From an uncultured Anaerococcus sp. (lineage in GTDB: Bacteria > Bacillota > Clostridia > Tissierellales > Peptoniphilaceae), in assembly GCF_943908415.1 (NCBI RefSeq), contig NZ_CALTSY010000003.1:48486-112485 (forward strand): 64,000 bases of DNA, read 5' to 3'. Positions 26,979-37,397 of this stretch are shown piece after piece. Position 1 is the stretch's first letter. Each line of letters opens with the position of its first letter. The translations under genes and the position numbers were made by a program. The notes below the pieces were generated by a model that searched no databases, was not told the DNA's origin, and saw nothing but the letters and a program-made list of their open reading frames with translations.

Positions 26979-27641
26979 ATGAATATTATATTGTTAGGGC
27001 CTCCAGGAGCAGGTAAAGGAACACTTTCAAATAAAATTTTAGAAAACTTAGATGCAGTACAAATAGCCACAGGAGATTTGTTTAGATACAATATCCATAA
27101 TGAAACTCCACTCGGCTTAAAAGCAAAAGAGTATATGGATCAAGGTGAACTTGTACCAGATGAACTAACCATTGATTTACTATGGGACTACTTTGATAAG
27201 CAAGAAAATACTGATAGCCGTGATAAAATTATTTTATTTGATGGTTTCCCAAGAAACCTATCCCAAGCCAGAGCCTTAGACCAAGGTATGGAAGATAGGG
27301 GTCAAAAAATTGATGGAGTAATCTACTTTGATGTAGATGAAGATATATTGATTGAAAGAGTAACCGGCAGAAGAGTTTGTCCAAGCTGTGGAGCAACATA
27401 TCATATAAAAAACCATCCACCAAAACAAGAAGGTGTATGTGATAAGTGTCAAACAGAATTAATTCAAAGGGCAGATGATACACTAGAAACAGTTAAAAAT
27501 AGAATCGATGTTTATAATGATCAAACCGCGGTACTCATTGAATATTACACAAAAAAAGGTATATTAAAGAGTATTGATGGCACAAAAACTATCGATGGAG
27601 TTTTTGAAGAATTTAAACATAAATTAGGAGAATTAAGCTAA
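26979..27641 (+). CDS. adk: Adenylate kinase, zinc-binding lid type
   Basis: 220 residues. P-loop GPPGAGKGT at 7-15, NMP-binding DGFPRN, and a long lid with four cysteines at 134, 137, 154 and 157 that bind structural zinc. It interconverts ATP+AMP and 2 ADP in the cytoplasm. The usual next gene, map, is absent here: a 116-bp non-coding spacer leads to infA. Confidence 0.97.
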   Translation: MNIILLGPPGAGKGTLSNKILENLDAVQIATGDLFRYNIHNETPLGLKAKEYMDQGELVPDELTIDLLWDYFDKQENTDSRDKIILFDGFPRNLSQARALDQGMEDRGQKIDGVIYFDVDEDILIERVTGRRVCPSCGATYHIKNHPPKQEGVCDKCQTELIQRADDTLETVKNRIDVYNDQTAVLIEYYTKKGILKSIDGTKTIDGVFEEFKHKLGELS

Positions 27642-27757
27642 TTTATGATTAGTAGAAAAAGAGAAAATAAAGAATCTCTTTAGCCAATATGTCTTATGAA
27701 TATAAGGCAAATAAATTAGTTTTATAAGACATGTTAGAGCAAAAGGAGGTTCGATAT
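27642..27757 (+). other. adk-infA spacer with two stem-loops, no map gene
   Basis: AAAGAGA/TCTCTTT (27658-27681) and ATGTCTTAT/ATAAGACAT (27689-27732) form hairpins in the 116-bp gap where methionine aminopeptidase and a KOW-type protein are usual in related operons. Neither hairpin has a good T-run, so they are more likely processing or attenuation elements than full terminators. Confidence 0.5.
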
Positions 27758-27976
27758 ATGTCAAAAAAAGATGCTATAGAAGTTACAGGAGTTGTTATAG
27801 AAGCTCTACCAAACGCAATATTTAGAGTAGAACTAGACAATGGGCACGAAATACAAGCTCATATCTCAGGCAAGCTTCGCATGAACAGCATAAGAATACT
27901 AGAAGGAGATAAAGTTACAGTAGAACTATCTCCATATGACTTAAGCCAAGGACGTATAACCTGGCGAAAGAAGTAG
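27758..27976 (+). CDS. infA: Translation initiation factor IF-1
   Basis: 72 residues with the S1-type OB fold: [20 protein letters not shown], then [20 protein letters not shown]. It occupies the A site during initiation. I chose ATG 27758, with AAAGGAGGT upstream, over an in-frame ATG at 27731. Confidence 0.97.
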   Translation: MSKKDAIEVTGVVIEALPNAIFRVELDNGHEIQAHISGKLRMNSIRILEGDKVTVELSPYDLSQGRITWRKK

Positions 27977-28218
27977 TCCCGCAATTTTGGGTGGAAAATA
28001 CAAAGTATTTTACATCTCTGAGATAAGCGAAGCTGCAAAGCAGCAAGCGAATCCAGAGAACTAAGCGAGAAGAAGAGAAACTTCATTTCGAGGATATAAT
28101 ATCCTATTAGTAAAATAAAACTAAGTACTATATAAAATTATTTTCCATTTTTAAGACGAAGATTAAGAAAGCACCAAAAGGGACTTAAAAGCTAATAGTT
28201 AACAGATAGGAGCATAAC
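27977..28218 (+). other. 242-bp structured spacer between infA and rpmJ
   Basis: No gene is visible. Near the start AAAATAC-AAA-GTATTTT forms a hairpin. TCTCTG (28015-28020) pairs with CAGAGA (28054-28059) around an inner GCTGC-AAA-GCAGC hairpin (28032-28044). AAGCGA occurs three times at 18-20 bp spacing (28025, 28045, 28063), and AGGAT/ATCCT forms another hairpin at 28091-28105. A regulatory leader for the alpha genes is possible. Confidence 0.5.
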
Positions 28219-28332
28219 ATGAAAGTTAGAGCATCAGTAAAAAAAATGTGCGATAAATGCAAAATTATCAAAAGAAACGGAAAAGTTATGGTAATTTGCG
28301 AAAATCCAAAACATAAACAAAGACAAGGTTAG
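28219..28332 (+). CDS. rpmJ: Large ribosomal subunit protein L36, zinc type
   Basis: A 37-residue gene, [20 protein letters not shown] through to KHKQRQG. Cys11, Cys14, Cys27 and His32 form the zinc site, so this is the zinc-containing form. ATAGGAG precedes the ATG. It sits in its normal place between infA and rpsM, 9 bp before rpsM. Confidence 0.96.
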   Translation: MKVRASVKKMCDKCKIIKRNGKVMVICENPKHKQRQG

Positions 28333-28341
28333 GAGGGTTTA

Positions 28342-28686
28342 ATGCCAAGATTAGCTGGTATAGATTTACCTAGAGAAAAAAGAGCAGAAATAGGCCTTAC
28401 TTATATTTATGGTATCGGTCGTGCAACTGCAAACGAAATACTTAAAAGTACAGGAATCAATCCTGATACAAAAATGAAAGATCTTACAGAAGAAGAATTA
28501 GGTAAAATTCGTGAACAATTAAACCAATATACAATCGAGGGTGATTTAAGACGTGAAAATTCTATGAATATTAGAGCACTTCGCGAAATCAACTGCTATA
28601 GAGGTTTAAGACACAAAGCAGGTCTTCCAGTAAGAGGACAAAATACAAAGAATAATGCTAGAACTAGAAAAGGAAGAAGGGGTTAA
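28342..28686 (+). CDS. rpsM: Small ribosomal subunit protein S13
   Basis: 114 residues, slightly short for the family, with the [20 protein letters not shown] start and the basic end [13 protein letters not shown] that touches tRNA. S13 forms bridges to the 50S subunit. AGGAGGG precedes the ATG. Confidence 0.97.
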   Translation: MPRLAGIDLPREKRAEIGLTYIYGIGRATANEILKSTGINPDTKMKDLTEEELGKIREQLNQYTIEGDLRRENSMNIRALREINCYRGLRHKAGLPVRGQNTKNNARTRKGRRG

Positions 28687-28694
28687 GGAGAATA

Positions 28695-29090
28695 ATGGCT
28701 CAAAAAGGAAAAACAACATCACGTAAACGTAGAGTTAAAAAACATGTTGAACGTGGCCAAGCTCACATTAACTCAACATTTAACAATACAATGGTAACAA
28801 TTACAGATATGCAAGGTAATGCTTTATCTTGGGCATCTGCTGGACAACTTGGTTTTAGAGGAAGTAGAAAATCTACTCCATTTGCTGCACAAGAAGCTGC
28901 TGAAACAGCTGCTAAAAAAGCAATTGATCAAGGACTTAAAACAGTAGAAGTTTATGTAAAAGGACCAGGTTCTGGACGTGAGTCTGCAATCAGAAGCCTT
29001 CAAGCTGCAGGACTTGAAGTTACAATGATCAAAGATGTAACACCAATTCCACACAATGGATGTAGACCACCAAAAAGAAGAAGAGTTTAA
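28695..29090 (+). CDS. rpsK: Small ribosomal subunit protein S11
   Basis: 131 residues, with [20 protein letters not shown] and the C-terminal [16 protein letters not shown]11 forms the platform near the E site. The IPHNG Asn-Gly is the usual site of isoaspartate formation in S11. It overlaps nothing; 12 bp to rpsD. Confidence 0.97.
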   Translation: MAQKGKTTSRKRRVKKHVERGQAHINSTFNNTMVTITDMQGNALSWASAGQLGFRGSRKSTPFAAQEAAETAAKKAIDQGLKTVEVYVKGPGSGRESAIRSLQAAGLEVTMIKDVTPIPHNGCRPPKRRRV

Positions 29091-29102
29091 TAAGGAGAAA
29101 TT

Positions 29103-29696
29103 ATGGCAGTATCAAAAGATCCAGTTTATAAAAGAGCAAGAGCTTTAGGAATTTCTCCAGCATACCTTGGATATACAGGCGAATCAAAAAGACAACTTCC
29201 ACAAAGACGTGGAAAAATGTCTGATTACGGTATGCAACAAAGAGAAAAACAAAAAGCTAAGTTTATCTATGGAGTTTCTGAAAAACAATTTAGAGGCTAC
29301 TACGATAAGGCTACTAAGATCAAAGGACAAACAGGTGAACAACTTATAATTCTTTGTGAAAGAAGATTAGATAATATAGCATTTAGATCAGGCCTTGCTA
29401 GAACAAGAAGAGAAGCAAGACAAATAGTAACTCACGGACACTTACTAGTAAATGGTAAACAAGTAGATATCCCATCTTATCTTGTAGAAGAAGGCGATGT
29501 AATCGAAGTACGTGAAAAATCTAGAAACAAAGAATTATTCAAAACAATTAAAGAAACAAATGCAACATTTGGTGTAGTTGATTGGATAAGCTCTGATTTA
29601 GAAAACTTAAAAGCAACAATTAGTAGATTCCCAACTAGAGAAGATATTGATATACCAGTAGAAGAACGTATGATCGTAGAGTTCTACTCTAAATAA
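29103..29696 (+). CDS. rpsD: Small ribosomal subunit protein S4
   Basis: 197 residues. The N-terminal region lacks the zinc cysteines found in some S4 proteins (the zinc-free form), and the S4 RNA-binding domain spans about residues 87-150 (RRLDNIAFRSGLARTRREAR). S4 nucleates 30S assembly and in many species represses the alpha operon. Located inside the operon, as in E. coli, rather than as a separate gene. Confidence 0.97.
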   Translation: MAVSKDPVYKRARALGISPAYLGYTGESKRQLPQRRGKMSDYGMQQREKQKAKFIYGVSEKQFRGYYDKATKIKGQTGEQLIILCERRLDNIAFRSGLARTRREARQIVTHGHLLVNGKQVDIPSYLVEEGDVIEVREKSRNKELFKTIKETNATFGVVDWISSDLENLKATISRFPTREDIDIPVEERMIVEFYSK

Positions 29697-29729
29697 TAAT
29701 TAAGAAAAAGTTAGAACTAAGGAGCTACC

Positions 29730-30686
29730 ATGATCGAAAAATTAGATACAAATATAGAAATATTGGATATAGACGAGACCGATCATTATGGCAAATTCGC
29801 CTTATATCCACTTGAACGAGGCTATGGTACAACCATTGGAAACAGTATGAGAAGGGTGTTATTATCATCCTTACCTGGTTCTAGCGTCTCAAAAATTCTC
29901 ATAGAGGGAGTCCTTCATGAATTTTCAATAATTGATGGAGTAGTAGAAGACGTTCCTGAAATAATCCTAAATCTTAAGGGTCTTGATATAAAGAAAAATA
30001 GTGATGAAGATGTAACATTATTTTTAGATATAGAAGGTCCAAAAATTGTAACTGCAAAAGATATCAGCAAAGATAGCTCGATTGAAATAGCAAATCCTGA
30101 TCATTACATAGCTACTGTTAATGATAAGGCTAAGTTATTTATTTCACTTGAAGTTACAAATGGTAAAGGATATAGGATTTCAGAACAAAATAAATCTGAT
30201 TCAGATCCTATAGGAACTATTGCCATTGACTCATCATTTACTCCAGTGGAAAAAGTAAATTATTATGTTGAAAACACTAGAGTAGGAGAAGCAACAGATT
30301 ATGATAAACTTATCATAGAAGTATGGACAAATGGCACTATATCACCACAAGAAGCTCTTTCAGAAGGGGCAAGTATTCTTATAGATGACTTTAATTATTT
30401 CAAAGAACTACCAAATGTAGAATTTGTAGAAGAGGAAATAAAAGAAGAGGAAGAAGAAGAAATATATACTGAACCTAGCGATACAGAGCTTAATAAGACT
30501 ATCGAAGAAATGGATTTATCTTTACGTTCATTTAACTGCTTAAAAAGAGCAGGCTTTGATACAGTAGCAGATATAGTAGATAAATCTGAAGCAGAACTTA
30601 AAACTATCAAGAACTTTGGTAGAAAATCATTAGAAGAAGTAAAAGATAAGATTCACGATATGGGTCTTACTCTTAAAGATGAATAG
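29730..30686 (+). CDS. rpoA: DNA-directed RNA polymerase alpha subunit
   Basis: 318 residues. The N-terminal dimerisation domain (about 1-230) contains GYGTTIGNSMRRVLLSSLPG; the C-terminal domain (about 250-318), with LRSFNCLKRAGFDTVAD, binds UP elements and activators. The linker is strongly acidic (EEEIKEEEEEEIYTEP), more so than usual. AAGGAG precedes the ATG. Confidence 0.98.
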   Translation: MIEKLDTNIEILDIDETDHYGKFALYPLERGYGTTIGNSMRRVLLSSLPGSSVSKILIEGVLHEFSIIDGVVEDVPEIILNLKGLDIKKNSDEDVTLFLDIEGPKIVTAKDISKDSSIEIANPDHYIATVNDKAKLFISLEVTNGKGYRISEQNKSDSDPIGTIAIDSSFTPVEKVNYYVENTRVGEATDYDKLIIEVWTNGTISPQEALSEGASILIDDFNYFKELPNVEFVEEEIKEEEEEEIYTEPSDTELNKTIEEMDLSLRSFNCLKRAGFDTVADIVDKSEAELKTIKNFGRKSLEEVKDKIHDMGLTLKDE

Positions 30687-30695
30687 GAGGTAAGA

Positions 30696-31037
30696 ATGGC
30701 CAACAAAAGAAAACTTGGTAGAAGAACTGATCATAGAAATGCCATGCTAAGAAACCAAATGACTTCTTTGTTCGACAACGGTAGAATTGAAACTACAGTT
30801 ACAAGAGCAAAAGAAACACAAAAAATGGCAGAAAAAATGATTACTCTTGGCAAGACAAACACACTTCATTCAAGAAGACAAGTAGCAACTTACATTTATA
30901 AGCCTGCAACCGTTCAAAAGCTATTTGATGAAATAGCTCCAGAATATGCTGAAAGAAATGGTGGATATACTAGAGTATTAAAACTAAGACCAAGAAGAGG
31001 CGACGGCTCAGAAATGGCTATACTAGAACTTGTATAA
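30696..31037 (+). CDS. rplQ: Large ribosomal subunit protein L17
   Basis: 113 residues, starting [20 protein letters not shown], the usual short Firmicute form. Last gene of the S10-spc-alpha operon; an intrinsic terminator follows about 100 bp downstream. Confidence 0.97.
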   Translation: MANKRKLGRRTDHRNAMLRNQMTSLFDNGRIETTVTRAKETQKMAEKMITLGKTNTLHSRRQVATYIYKPATVQKLFDEIAPEYAERNGGYTRVLKLRPRRGDGSEMAILELV

Positions 31038-31133
31038 GAACAAGTCTTTCTGGCTTTTTAAAGCAGCACAATAGCATTGGGTATTTGCATAATAAAGCCT
31101 GAGAAAATAAAATTACTTTATAGTAGAACTTCT

Positions 31134-31166
31134 AGCATCTTTGTAGAAACAAAGGTGCTTTTTTTT
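31134..31166 (+). terminator. Terminator of the S10-spc-alpha operon
   Basis: AGCATCTTTGT and ACAAAGGTGCT (one G-T pair) form an 11-bp stem with a 4-nt loop, followed by seven or more Ts. The remaining spacer up to 31396 is AT-rich and I see no gene in it. Confidence 0.88.
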
Positions 31167-31396
31167 GTGCTCAAATACAATAAAAATGTTTTATACATTT
31201 TTTAAAATATATACATTATTGTGCTAAAATATTTCTTTGTAAAAGCACTGCGTTAAAGTTTGGATGGCTATTTTTATATGCTTACAGCAATATTTTAAAA
31301 ACTACTGTAGATGAATAAATATACTGAATATAACTTAACAGCAATTTAATACCCCACATAATCATTGGAATTTAAGTATTTATATCGATTAATGTG

Positions 31397-31425
31397 TTGC
31401 AATAATATAAAATAAGGTTTATAAT
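31397..31425 (+). promoter_or_regulatory. Promoter of the subtilase gene
   Basis: TTGCAA (31397-31402) and a perfect TATAAT (31420-31425) with 17-bp spacing, about 34 bp before the ATG. Confidence 0.65.
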
Positions 31426-31458
31426 CATTACATAATAATTTTGAAAGGAGAATTTTGT

Positions 31459-34400
31459 ATGAGAAATTCCAAGCATAGGTTTTTATCATTATTGCTTAGC
31501 ATTATAATGCTATTATCAAATATTAGTCCAGCTTTTGCTGATAATAATTTTAATAAAGCTTTAGATGATAAAGTATCCTCAAATATTGGAGCTAATTTTA
31601 TTGACCAGCTATCCAATACGGATAAAAATGGTAATAGTAAATCACAAGAACTTAATAAAAGCGGTAAGCTTAGGGTTGTAATCGAGCTTAAAAAAGATCC
31701 AATTGCACGCATTGCAGATTCTATGGAAAAAACCGTTGCAGAGCTTAGCTCAAATCAAATTAATACATATGAGCAAAGAATTCTAGCAGAACAGGATACT
31801 GTTAAAGAAAAGATTTTATCAGCTGATATCAAAACATATGATAAAGGTGATGATAATAAAAAATCTGATTATTCTTATACTACAGTAATTAATGGATTTT
31901 CTACTTATGTCGAAAGTAAAGACTTAGAAAAGCTTGAAAATCTAAAAGAAGTTAAAAATGTATATATAGTAAATGAATATAATAAGCCAGCAGAATTTCC
32001 AAATATGGCTAGTTCAGGACCACAAGTTGGAGCTGACAGTAGTTGGGATTTAGGTTACAAGGGTGAAGGTATGGTTGTTGCTGTACTTGACTCTGGTTAT
32101 GATATTAATCATAAGGATTTTAAAATAACTGATCCTAGTAAAAACACCTTAAAACAATCAGATATTAATTCTATGATAAAGATTAATAAATTACCAGGTA
32201 AATATTACACAGACAAGTTCCCATATGCCTATAACTATTATGATAAGACTGACAAAATCAAATCAGAAACTAGTAACCATGGCCAACACGTTGCTGGAAC
32301 TATAGCAGCCAATGGCGATACAAATAATGGTGGCATCAAAGGAATAGCTCCTGAAGCTCAACTTTTAGGTATGAAAGTTTTCTCAGATGATCCTCTATAT
32401 TCTACAACTTTCTCTGATGTATATGTTAAGGCTATAGATGACTCAGTAAAACTTAAAGCAGATGCTATTAATATGTCTCTTGGATCTCCAGCAGGTAACT
32501 ATATTTATGGTTCTTTAGAAGATGTTGCTATTATGAATGCTCGAAATGCTGGAGTACTTGTAGCTATTGCAGCTGGTAATGAACACTCAATTGTAGACGG
32601 TATTGAAAACTTTATGGCATTAAAGGCTACTGGAGTACCACTACCATATGCAAAGAATGTAGATAATGCAGTTGTTGGAAGCCCATCACTTTATCAAGGT
32701 GATATATCAGTAGCATCTGTTAATAACACTCATATTCAAGGAAGAATACTTGAATATAAGACTAAAGATGAACAAGGTGAAATGCAAATATCAGTTGCTA
32801 GTGGTTCACCAAATCCATGGGAAGTCTTAACTGAAACTTATAATGGCTCTGACATAGCCATAATCAATAAGGACAATAAGGGAGACTCCTCTAAGGCTCC
32901 AGGAGATGCTGCTTCATTTGAAGCTAAAGATGTAAAAGATAAAATTCTATTAATAGAACGTGGAAACACATTTACTGACACAATCAAAAATGCTCAAGAT
33001 AGAGGAGCAAAGGCAGTTATAATTTATAACAATGAAAGACCTGATGATACTTTAATGAGTATGGCTGGTGGAGATACAGCAAAAATTCCATTCCTACAAA
33101 TAACACGTCCAAGTGGTCTAAAAATAATTGATAATTTAGATGATATTAATATAACATTCCCAGATGAATTAAAACCATTTGATCATCCTAAAGCTAACGA
33201 AATATCAGCCTTTTCATCCTTTGGCCCTACACCAGAACTAGGAATAAAACCTGAGATTTCTGCTCCAGGTGGAGATATTTATTCGACAGATAATGATGAT
33301 TCTTATGTAAATATGTCAGGTACATCAATGGCAACACCACACGTTGCAGGAGCAAGTGCCCTAGTTGGTCAAAGAATCAAAAAAGATTCTGCATTATTTG
33401 GCGATTTAAGCAAAGAAGAAAGAGGTAGACTTGCTAAGATTCTACTTTTAAACACAGCTAAGCCAATCTTAGATCCTAATGGAGAATATTATCTAGTTCG
33501 CCAACAAGGTTCAGGATTGATGGATATCAATGGTGCAACTACCACAGATAGCTATGTAGTAGAAAAATCAAGTGGAGAAGCTAAGGCAGAAATAGGTAGT
33601 TTTGAAGATAAAAAAATTACTATCAATCTTACAGTATATAATAAATCAAAACAAAATAGACGATTCAATGTTCATGCAAATGCTCTTACAGACAAAACAA
33701 CAGAAGTTGAAGGCTATGAATATCTTACTGAATCAGCAAGAAATATAGAAGGCATAAATGTTTCAGGTGGAGGAGACATCATAGTTCCAAAACTTGGCAA
33801 AAAAGATGTTAGGATTACAATTGACTTAAGTGAAGCCATAGCAAATGGTGAGCTTGCAGAGCAAAACTTCGTAGAAGGATTTGTATTCTTTGACTCAAAG
33901 GATAATAAAGTAGACTTATCCCTTCCTTATTTAGGATTCTATGGAAACTATGAAGAACTAAATGTTTTAGATGAACCTATAACAAATCTTTATGACAATG
34001 ATAAGTCAAACGACCCAATGTTTACAGCTACTAAGTTATATTACCAAGAAGATGGTAAGACAACTGCACCAGTATCAAGCCATACACCATTATATATTAA
34101 CTCTAAGGAAAAAGGTAATGGTAATTCTGGATTAATATTGAGTACTACTCCTCTTCGTAACTTTGATAGAATAGAGTACTCTATTGAAGATAAGGATGGT
34201 AATACCCTAGAAAATCTTGGAAAAACAGAAGGTGGCAGAAAGATCACAAATATGGGTCTTGGACAAGCTCCATATAAATTCTTTGCAGAAGGAATATGGG
34301 ATGGAACTATAAACGGACAGCCATTAGAAGAAGGTAGATCAGTTTATTATACAGCTAAAGCTTTCTATAGTGAAACAAGTAAACCTCAAGTAATAAGATT

Positions 34401-37329
34401 TGAAGTTAAAGCAGATAATAAATTCCCAGAAGTAAGCGATTATAAAGGTAAGTTTAAAACTAAGGGAAAATTACTAAGTGACATAAAACTAGCTTATGAT
34501 CCAGATACAAAAGTAATATCCTTTAAGGCTCGTGATGATAAGTCAGGATCCGGTATTGGTTCAATTTCTCTTATAGATATTGCTACAATAAGTAGTGATG
34601 AACCAGACTTCGTTAGCTGGAATACAGAAGAAAAACTTAAAGAAATCAGAAAATCAGGCGATAAATTTGATGGTGAGTATGAGATTAATATTCCAGAAGA
34701 TGGTTTTAAAAATAATATACTAGTGGTATATGTAGAAGATAAGGCTGGAAATAGTGTTATAGGAAAAGTTATAACAGGTTCATTAGGAGATGAAAAAGAG
34801 AAGGAAGATTTTGAAGACGATGATGAGAATATTGAATTAGAAGATGGAGAATTAAAAGCTCCAGTTATCGATGATGGTGTAATTCTTCCAGGTCAAGTCA
34901 GATTATATGGAAATGCCTTTGTAGCTAATGCAGATGTGGTTCTTGAAAGAGATAGCAAAGATAAAGATAATACAGAGGCTGATAGAGTAGAATTTGCAAG
35001 AGTTAAATCAAATAATAAAGGTGAATTTATTGTAAATCCTCTAGCACTTCAAAGAAACGGTCTAGGTCTAGGAGATAAGATCTATATCCATAGTGAAAAA
35101 GATGATAAGAAATCTCCAGAAACTGTAATAGTAATTGGAGAAGATCCAAATCTATCTAAGCCTTCAGATAAATTAACAATGTATATAAAATCACCTGGAC
35201 TACTAGAGGCTTATAGTTCTGATGTAGCATTTGATATAACAATGTTTGGTTGGTACAATCTAGATAGAATAAGCTTTAATGGAGTAGATTTACCATTTAC
35301 AGTCAATGATTATCAAAAAGTAAATCATCCAGAAACTGGAGAACAAGTACATTATGGTAAGACCTATAATGTTAGAAGCAAATTAGATCTAGCAGAAGGA
35401 TATTATGATATACCAATCATAGCTTATGATGATAAGAACGATAGGCAGTTTGCTCTAACCAGAAGATTCTGGGTAGATAAGACAAAACCTGAGCTAGAAC
35501 TAGTAAGTTCTGGAATAAGTGAAGATGTAACAGATAAAAGGGGAAATAGAAGCTTTACTGTGAGAACTTCAGATAATGAAGTTAATGTAAACTTCCTTAT
35601 AAAAGATAATGGACCAGAAGTATCTCTATTTAGAGGAGAAACTCAACTTTATACAGATGGTGTGACAGATTCAAGTGGATTTGCCTTTAAAGGTATAGAA
35701 TCTTCAGTAAATGAAGTTATAAAACTTGGTAACAAAAAAGAAGTCACACATGAGTATATAGCACGTGATATAGCAGATAATGCTAGCAAAATTACAGTTA
35801 AAGTTATCAAAGAAGAGCAAGAGCAAACAGCTAAGGAAAATAGTCCAGTAATCAAGGCTGCGGATAGAACAGTCTATGTAGGGGAAACTTTAAACCTTCT
35901 ATACCAAGTAAGCGCAAAAGATTATGAGGGCAATGACCTAACAAAAAAAGTAAGCTCAAACCCAAAATCTATAGATACATCAAAACCAGGCGAATACAAA
36001 GTTAAATATGAAGTAATAGATTCAGATGGAAATTACGGAACTAAGACAGTCACAGTAAAAGTAATAGCTAGAAAAGATGATGTCATAGATAAAAGTGAAT
36101 TAATTGAAAAAATAGAAGAAGCTAAAAAATATCAAGCAGAAAACTATTCACTAACAATCTACCAACGCCTGCAAGAAACTATTAAAAAGGCAGAATATAA
36201 TCTAAAATCAGTATCATTAACTGAAAAACTAGTAAGCAAACTAATAGCAGAACTTGATAATGCTATAAATGATTTGGTGGATATAAGCGAACTTAATAAA
36301 GCTTATGAACTAGCTAATAATGAAGCTTTATATGGTAAAGAAGATTATACAGAAGAATCATATAATAGCCTTAATGAAAGTATTAAAGAAGCTAAAGAAG
36401 TACTAGCAAAAGAAAAGCCAAGTCAAGAAGAAGTCGATCTTGCTTTAAAAAATCTTAATGAAGCAATTAAGAATTTAGTAAGGATAACTGATAAAAAAGA
36501 ACTAACTAGTCTTTATAATAAGCTTGTAGCTTCACTTGAAAATGATGAAATAAACACTAATAAATACAGTGAAGATTCAGTGAAGGCACTTATTGATGCC
36601 CTAGATAAAGCAAAAGCTATCTTAGATAATACTCAAGCAAGTCAACAAGAAATAGATGATGCTTATAATAATCTAATTACAGCTCACAAGAATTTAGAAG
36701 AAAAGGAAATTGAAGTTTCTGTAAATAAGGAAAAATTAAGCCTACTTTATGAACAAGCTAATAGTGTAATTCTAGATGAACTAACACCAAAATCTTCTAA
36801 GAATCTTAAAGATGCTCTTGATAAAGCTTATGAAGTATTAAATAATCAAAAAGCAAGTCAAGAAGATGCTGATAAAGCTTATGAACAACTTGAAAAAGCA
36901 TTAAACGAAATGAAGCTTAAGGCAAACAAGGATAGCCTAAAAGCTCTAGTTGATGAGTATGATGACCTTGATAAGGATCGATATACTAAAGATTCATATG
37001 AGGAATTTGAACAAGCATTAGCTAAAGCAAAAGAAGTTTTAGAAGATGCAGAAGTTAGTCAAGAAGAAGTTGATAAGGCTGCTAAAAATTTAATGGATTC
37101 ATATGAAAAGCTAGAAGAAAGAACAGTTGAATTAAGAAAAGAATTAGCAGACTTGCTTGCTAAAGCAGAAGTAGAAGTTAAAAAGTCAGGATATTCAAGA
37201 CAAAATGTAATTAGACTCAAACTTAGAATATCATCAGCAAAACGAGTACTTGCTAAAGAAGATCCAAGTTATGAAGAATTAACAAAACAAATAAAAGATC
37301 TAAAGTTTGCACTAGACAATTTAAAATAG
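31459..37329 (+). CDS. Exported subtilisin-like serine protease (S8) with PA domain and six FIVAR repeats
   Basis: 1956 residues. Signal peptide 1-27 ends SPAFA. An I9-type propeptide comes next, then the S8 catalytic domain: Asp211 (AVLDSGYD), His274 (NHGQHVAGT) and Ser623 (GTSMATPHVAG). A PA domain is inserted between His and Ser (IERGNTFTDTIKNA), and Fn3-like regions follow as in lactocepin/C5a-peptidase enzymes. The last 400 residues hold six FIVAR-type helical repeats, often used for binding host or wall polymers. There is no LPXTG, transmembrane tail or SLH domain, so wall retention must be non-covalent or the protein is released. I chose ATG 31459, 8 bases after AAAGGAG. Confidence 0.9.
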   Translation: MRNSKHRFLSLLLSIIMLLSNISPAFADNNFNKALDDKVSSNIGANFIDQLSNTDKNGNSKSQELNKSGKLRVVIELKKDPIARIADSMEKTVAELSSNQINTYEQRILAEQDTVKEKILSADIKTYDKGDDNKKSDYSYTTVINGFSTYVESKDLEKLENLKEVKNVYIVNEYNKPAEFPNMASSGPQVGADSSWDLGYKGEGMVVAVLDSGYDINHKDFKITDPSKNTLKQSDINSMIKINKLPGKYYTDKFPYAYNYYDKTDKIKSETSNHGQHVAGTIAANGDTNNGGIKGIAPEAQLLGMKVFSDDPLYSTTFSDVYVKAIDDSVKLKADAINMSLGSPAGNYIYGSLEDVAIMNARNAGVLVAIAAGNEHSIVDGIENFMALKATGVPLPYAKNVDNAVVGSPSLYQGDISVASVNNTHIQGRILEYKTKDEQGEMQISVASGSPNPWEVLTETYNGSDIAIINKDNKGDSSKAPGDAASFEAKDVKDKILLIERGNTFTDTIKNAQDRGAKAVIIYNNERPDDTLMSMAGGDTAKIPFLQITRPSGLKIIDNLDDINITFPDELKPFDHPKANEISAFSSFGPTPELGIKPEISAPGGDIYSTDNDDSYVNMSGTSMATPHVAGASALVGQRIKKDSALFGDLSKEERGRLAKILLLNTAKPILDPNGEYYLVRQQGSGLMDINGATTTDSYVVEKSSGEAKAEIGSFEDKKITINLTVYNKSKQNRRFNVHANALTDKTTEVEGYEYLTESARNIEGINVSGGGDIIVPKLGKKDVRITIDLSEAIANGELAEQNFVEGFVFFDSKDNKVDLSLPYLGFYGNYEELNVLDEPITNLYDNDKSNDPMFTATKLYYQEDGKTTAPVSSHTPLYINSKEKGNGNSGLILSTTPLRNFDRIEYSIEDKDGNTLENLGKTEGGRKITNMGLGQAPYKFFAEGIWDGTINGQPLEEGRSVYYTAKAFYSETSKPQVIRFEVKADNKFPEVSDYKGKFKTKGKLLSDIKLAYDPDTKVISFKARDDKSGSGIGSISLIDIATISSDEPDFVSWNTEEKLKEIRKSGDKFDGEYEINIPEDGFKNNILVVYVEDKAGNSVIGKVITGSLGDEKEKEDFEDDDENIELEDGELKAPVIDDGVILPGQVRLYGNAFVANADVVLERDSKDKDNTEADRVEFARVKSNNKGEFIVNPLALQRNGLGLGDKIYIHSEKDDKKSPETVIVIGEDPNLSKPSDKLTMYIKSPGLLEAYSSDVAFDITMFGWYNLDRISFNGVDLPFTVNDYQKVNHPETGEQVHYGKTYNVRSKLDLAEGYYDIPIIAYDDKNDRQFALTRRFWVDKTKPELELVSSGISEDVTDKRGNRSFTVRTSDNEVNVNFLIKDNGPEVSLFRGETQLYTDGVTDSSGFAFKGIESSVNEVIKLGNKKEVTHEYIARDIADNASKITVKVIKEEQEQTAKENSPVIKAADRTVYVGETLNLLYQVSAKDYEGNDLTKKVSSNPKSIDTSKPGEYKVKYEVIDSDGNYGTKTVTVKVIARKDDVIDKSELIEKIEEAKKYQAENYSLTIYQRLQETIKKAEYNLKSVSLTEKLVSKLIAELDNAINDLVDISELNKAYELANNEALYGKEDYTEESYNSLNESIKEAKEVLAKEKPSQEEVDLALKNLNEAIKNLVRITDKKELTSLYNKLVASLENDEINTNKYSEDSVKALIDALDKAKAILDNTQASQQEIDDAYNNLITAHKNLEEKEIEVSVNKEKLSLLYEQANSVILDELTPKSSKNLKDALDKAYEVLNNQKASQEDADKAYEQLEKALNEMKLKANKDSLKALVDEYDDLDKDRYTKDSYEEFEQALAKAKEVLEDAEVSQEEVDKAAKNLMDSYEKLEERTVELRKELADLLAKAEVEVKKSGYSRQNVIRLKLRISSAKRVLAKEDPSYEELTKQIKDLKFALDNLK

Positions 37330-37332
37330 AAT

Positions 37333-37364
37333 CTAAAAGAGCAGGAACACTGCTCTTTTAGCTA
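37333..37364 (+). terminator. Terminator after the subtilase gene
   Basis: CTAAAAGAGCAG and CTGCTCTTTTAG form a perfect 12-bp stem with a 5-nt loop. The next gene starts 34 bp later, so read-through may occur. Confidence 0.75.
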
Positions 37365-37397
37365 TACTTAAAAAAAGAATATATAGGAGTAAAATTA

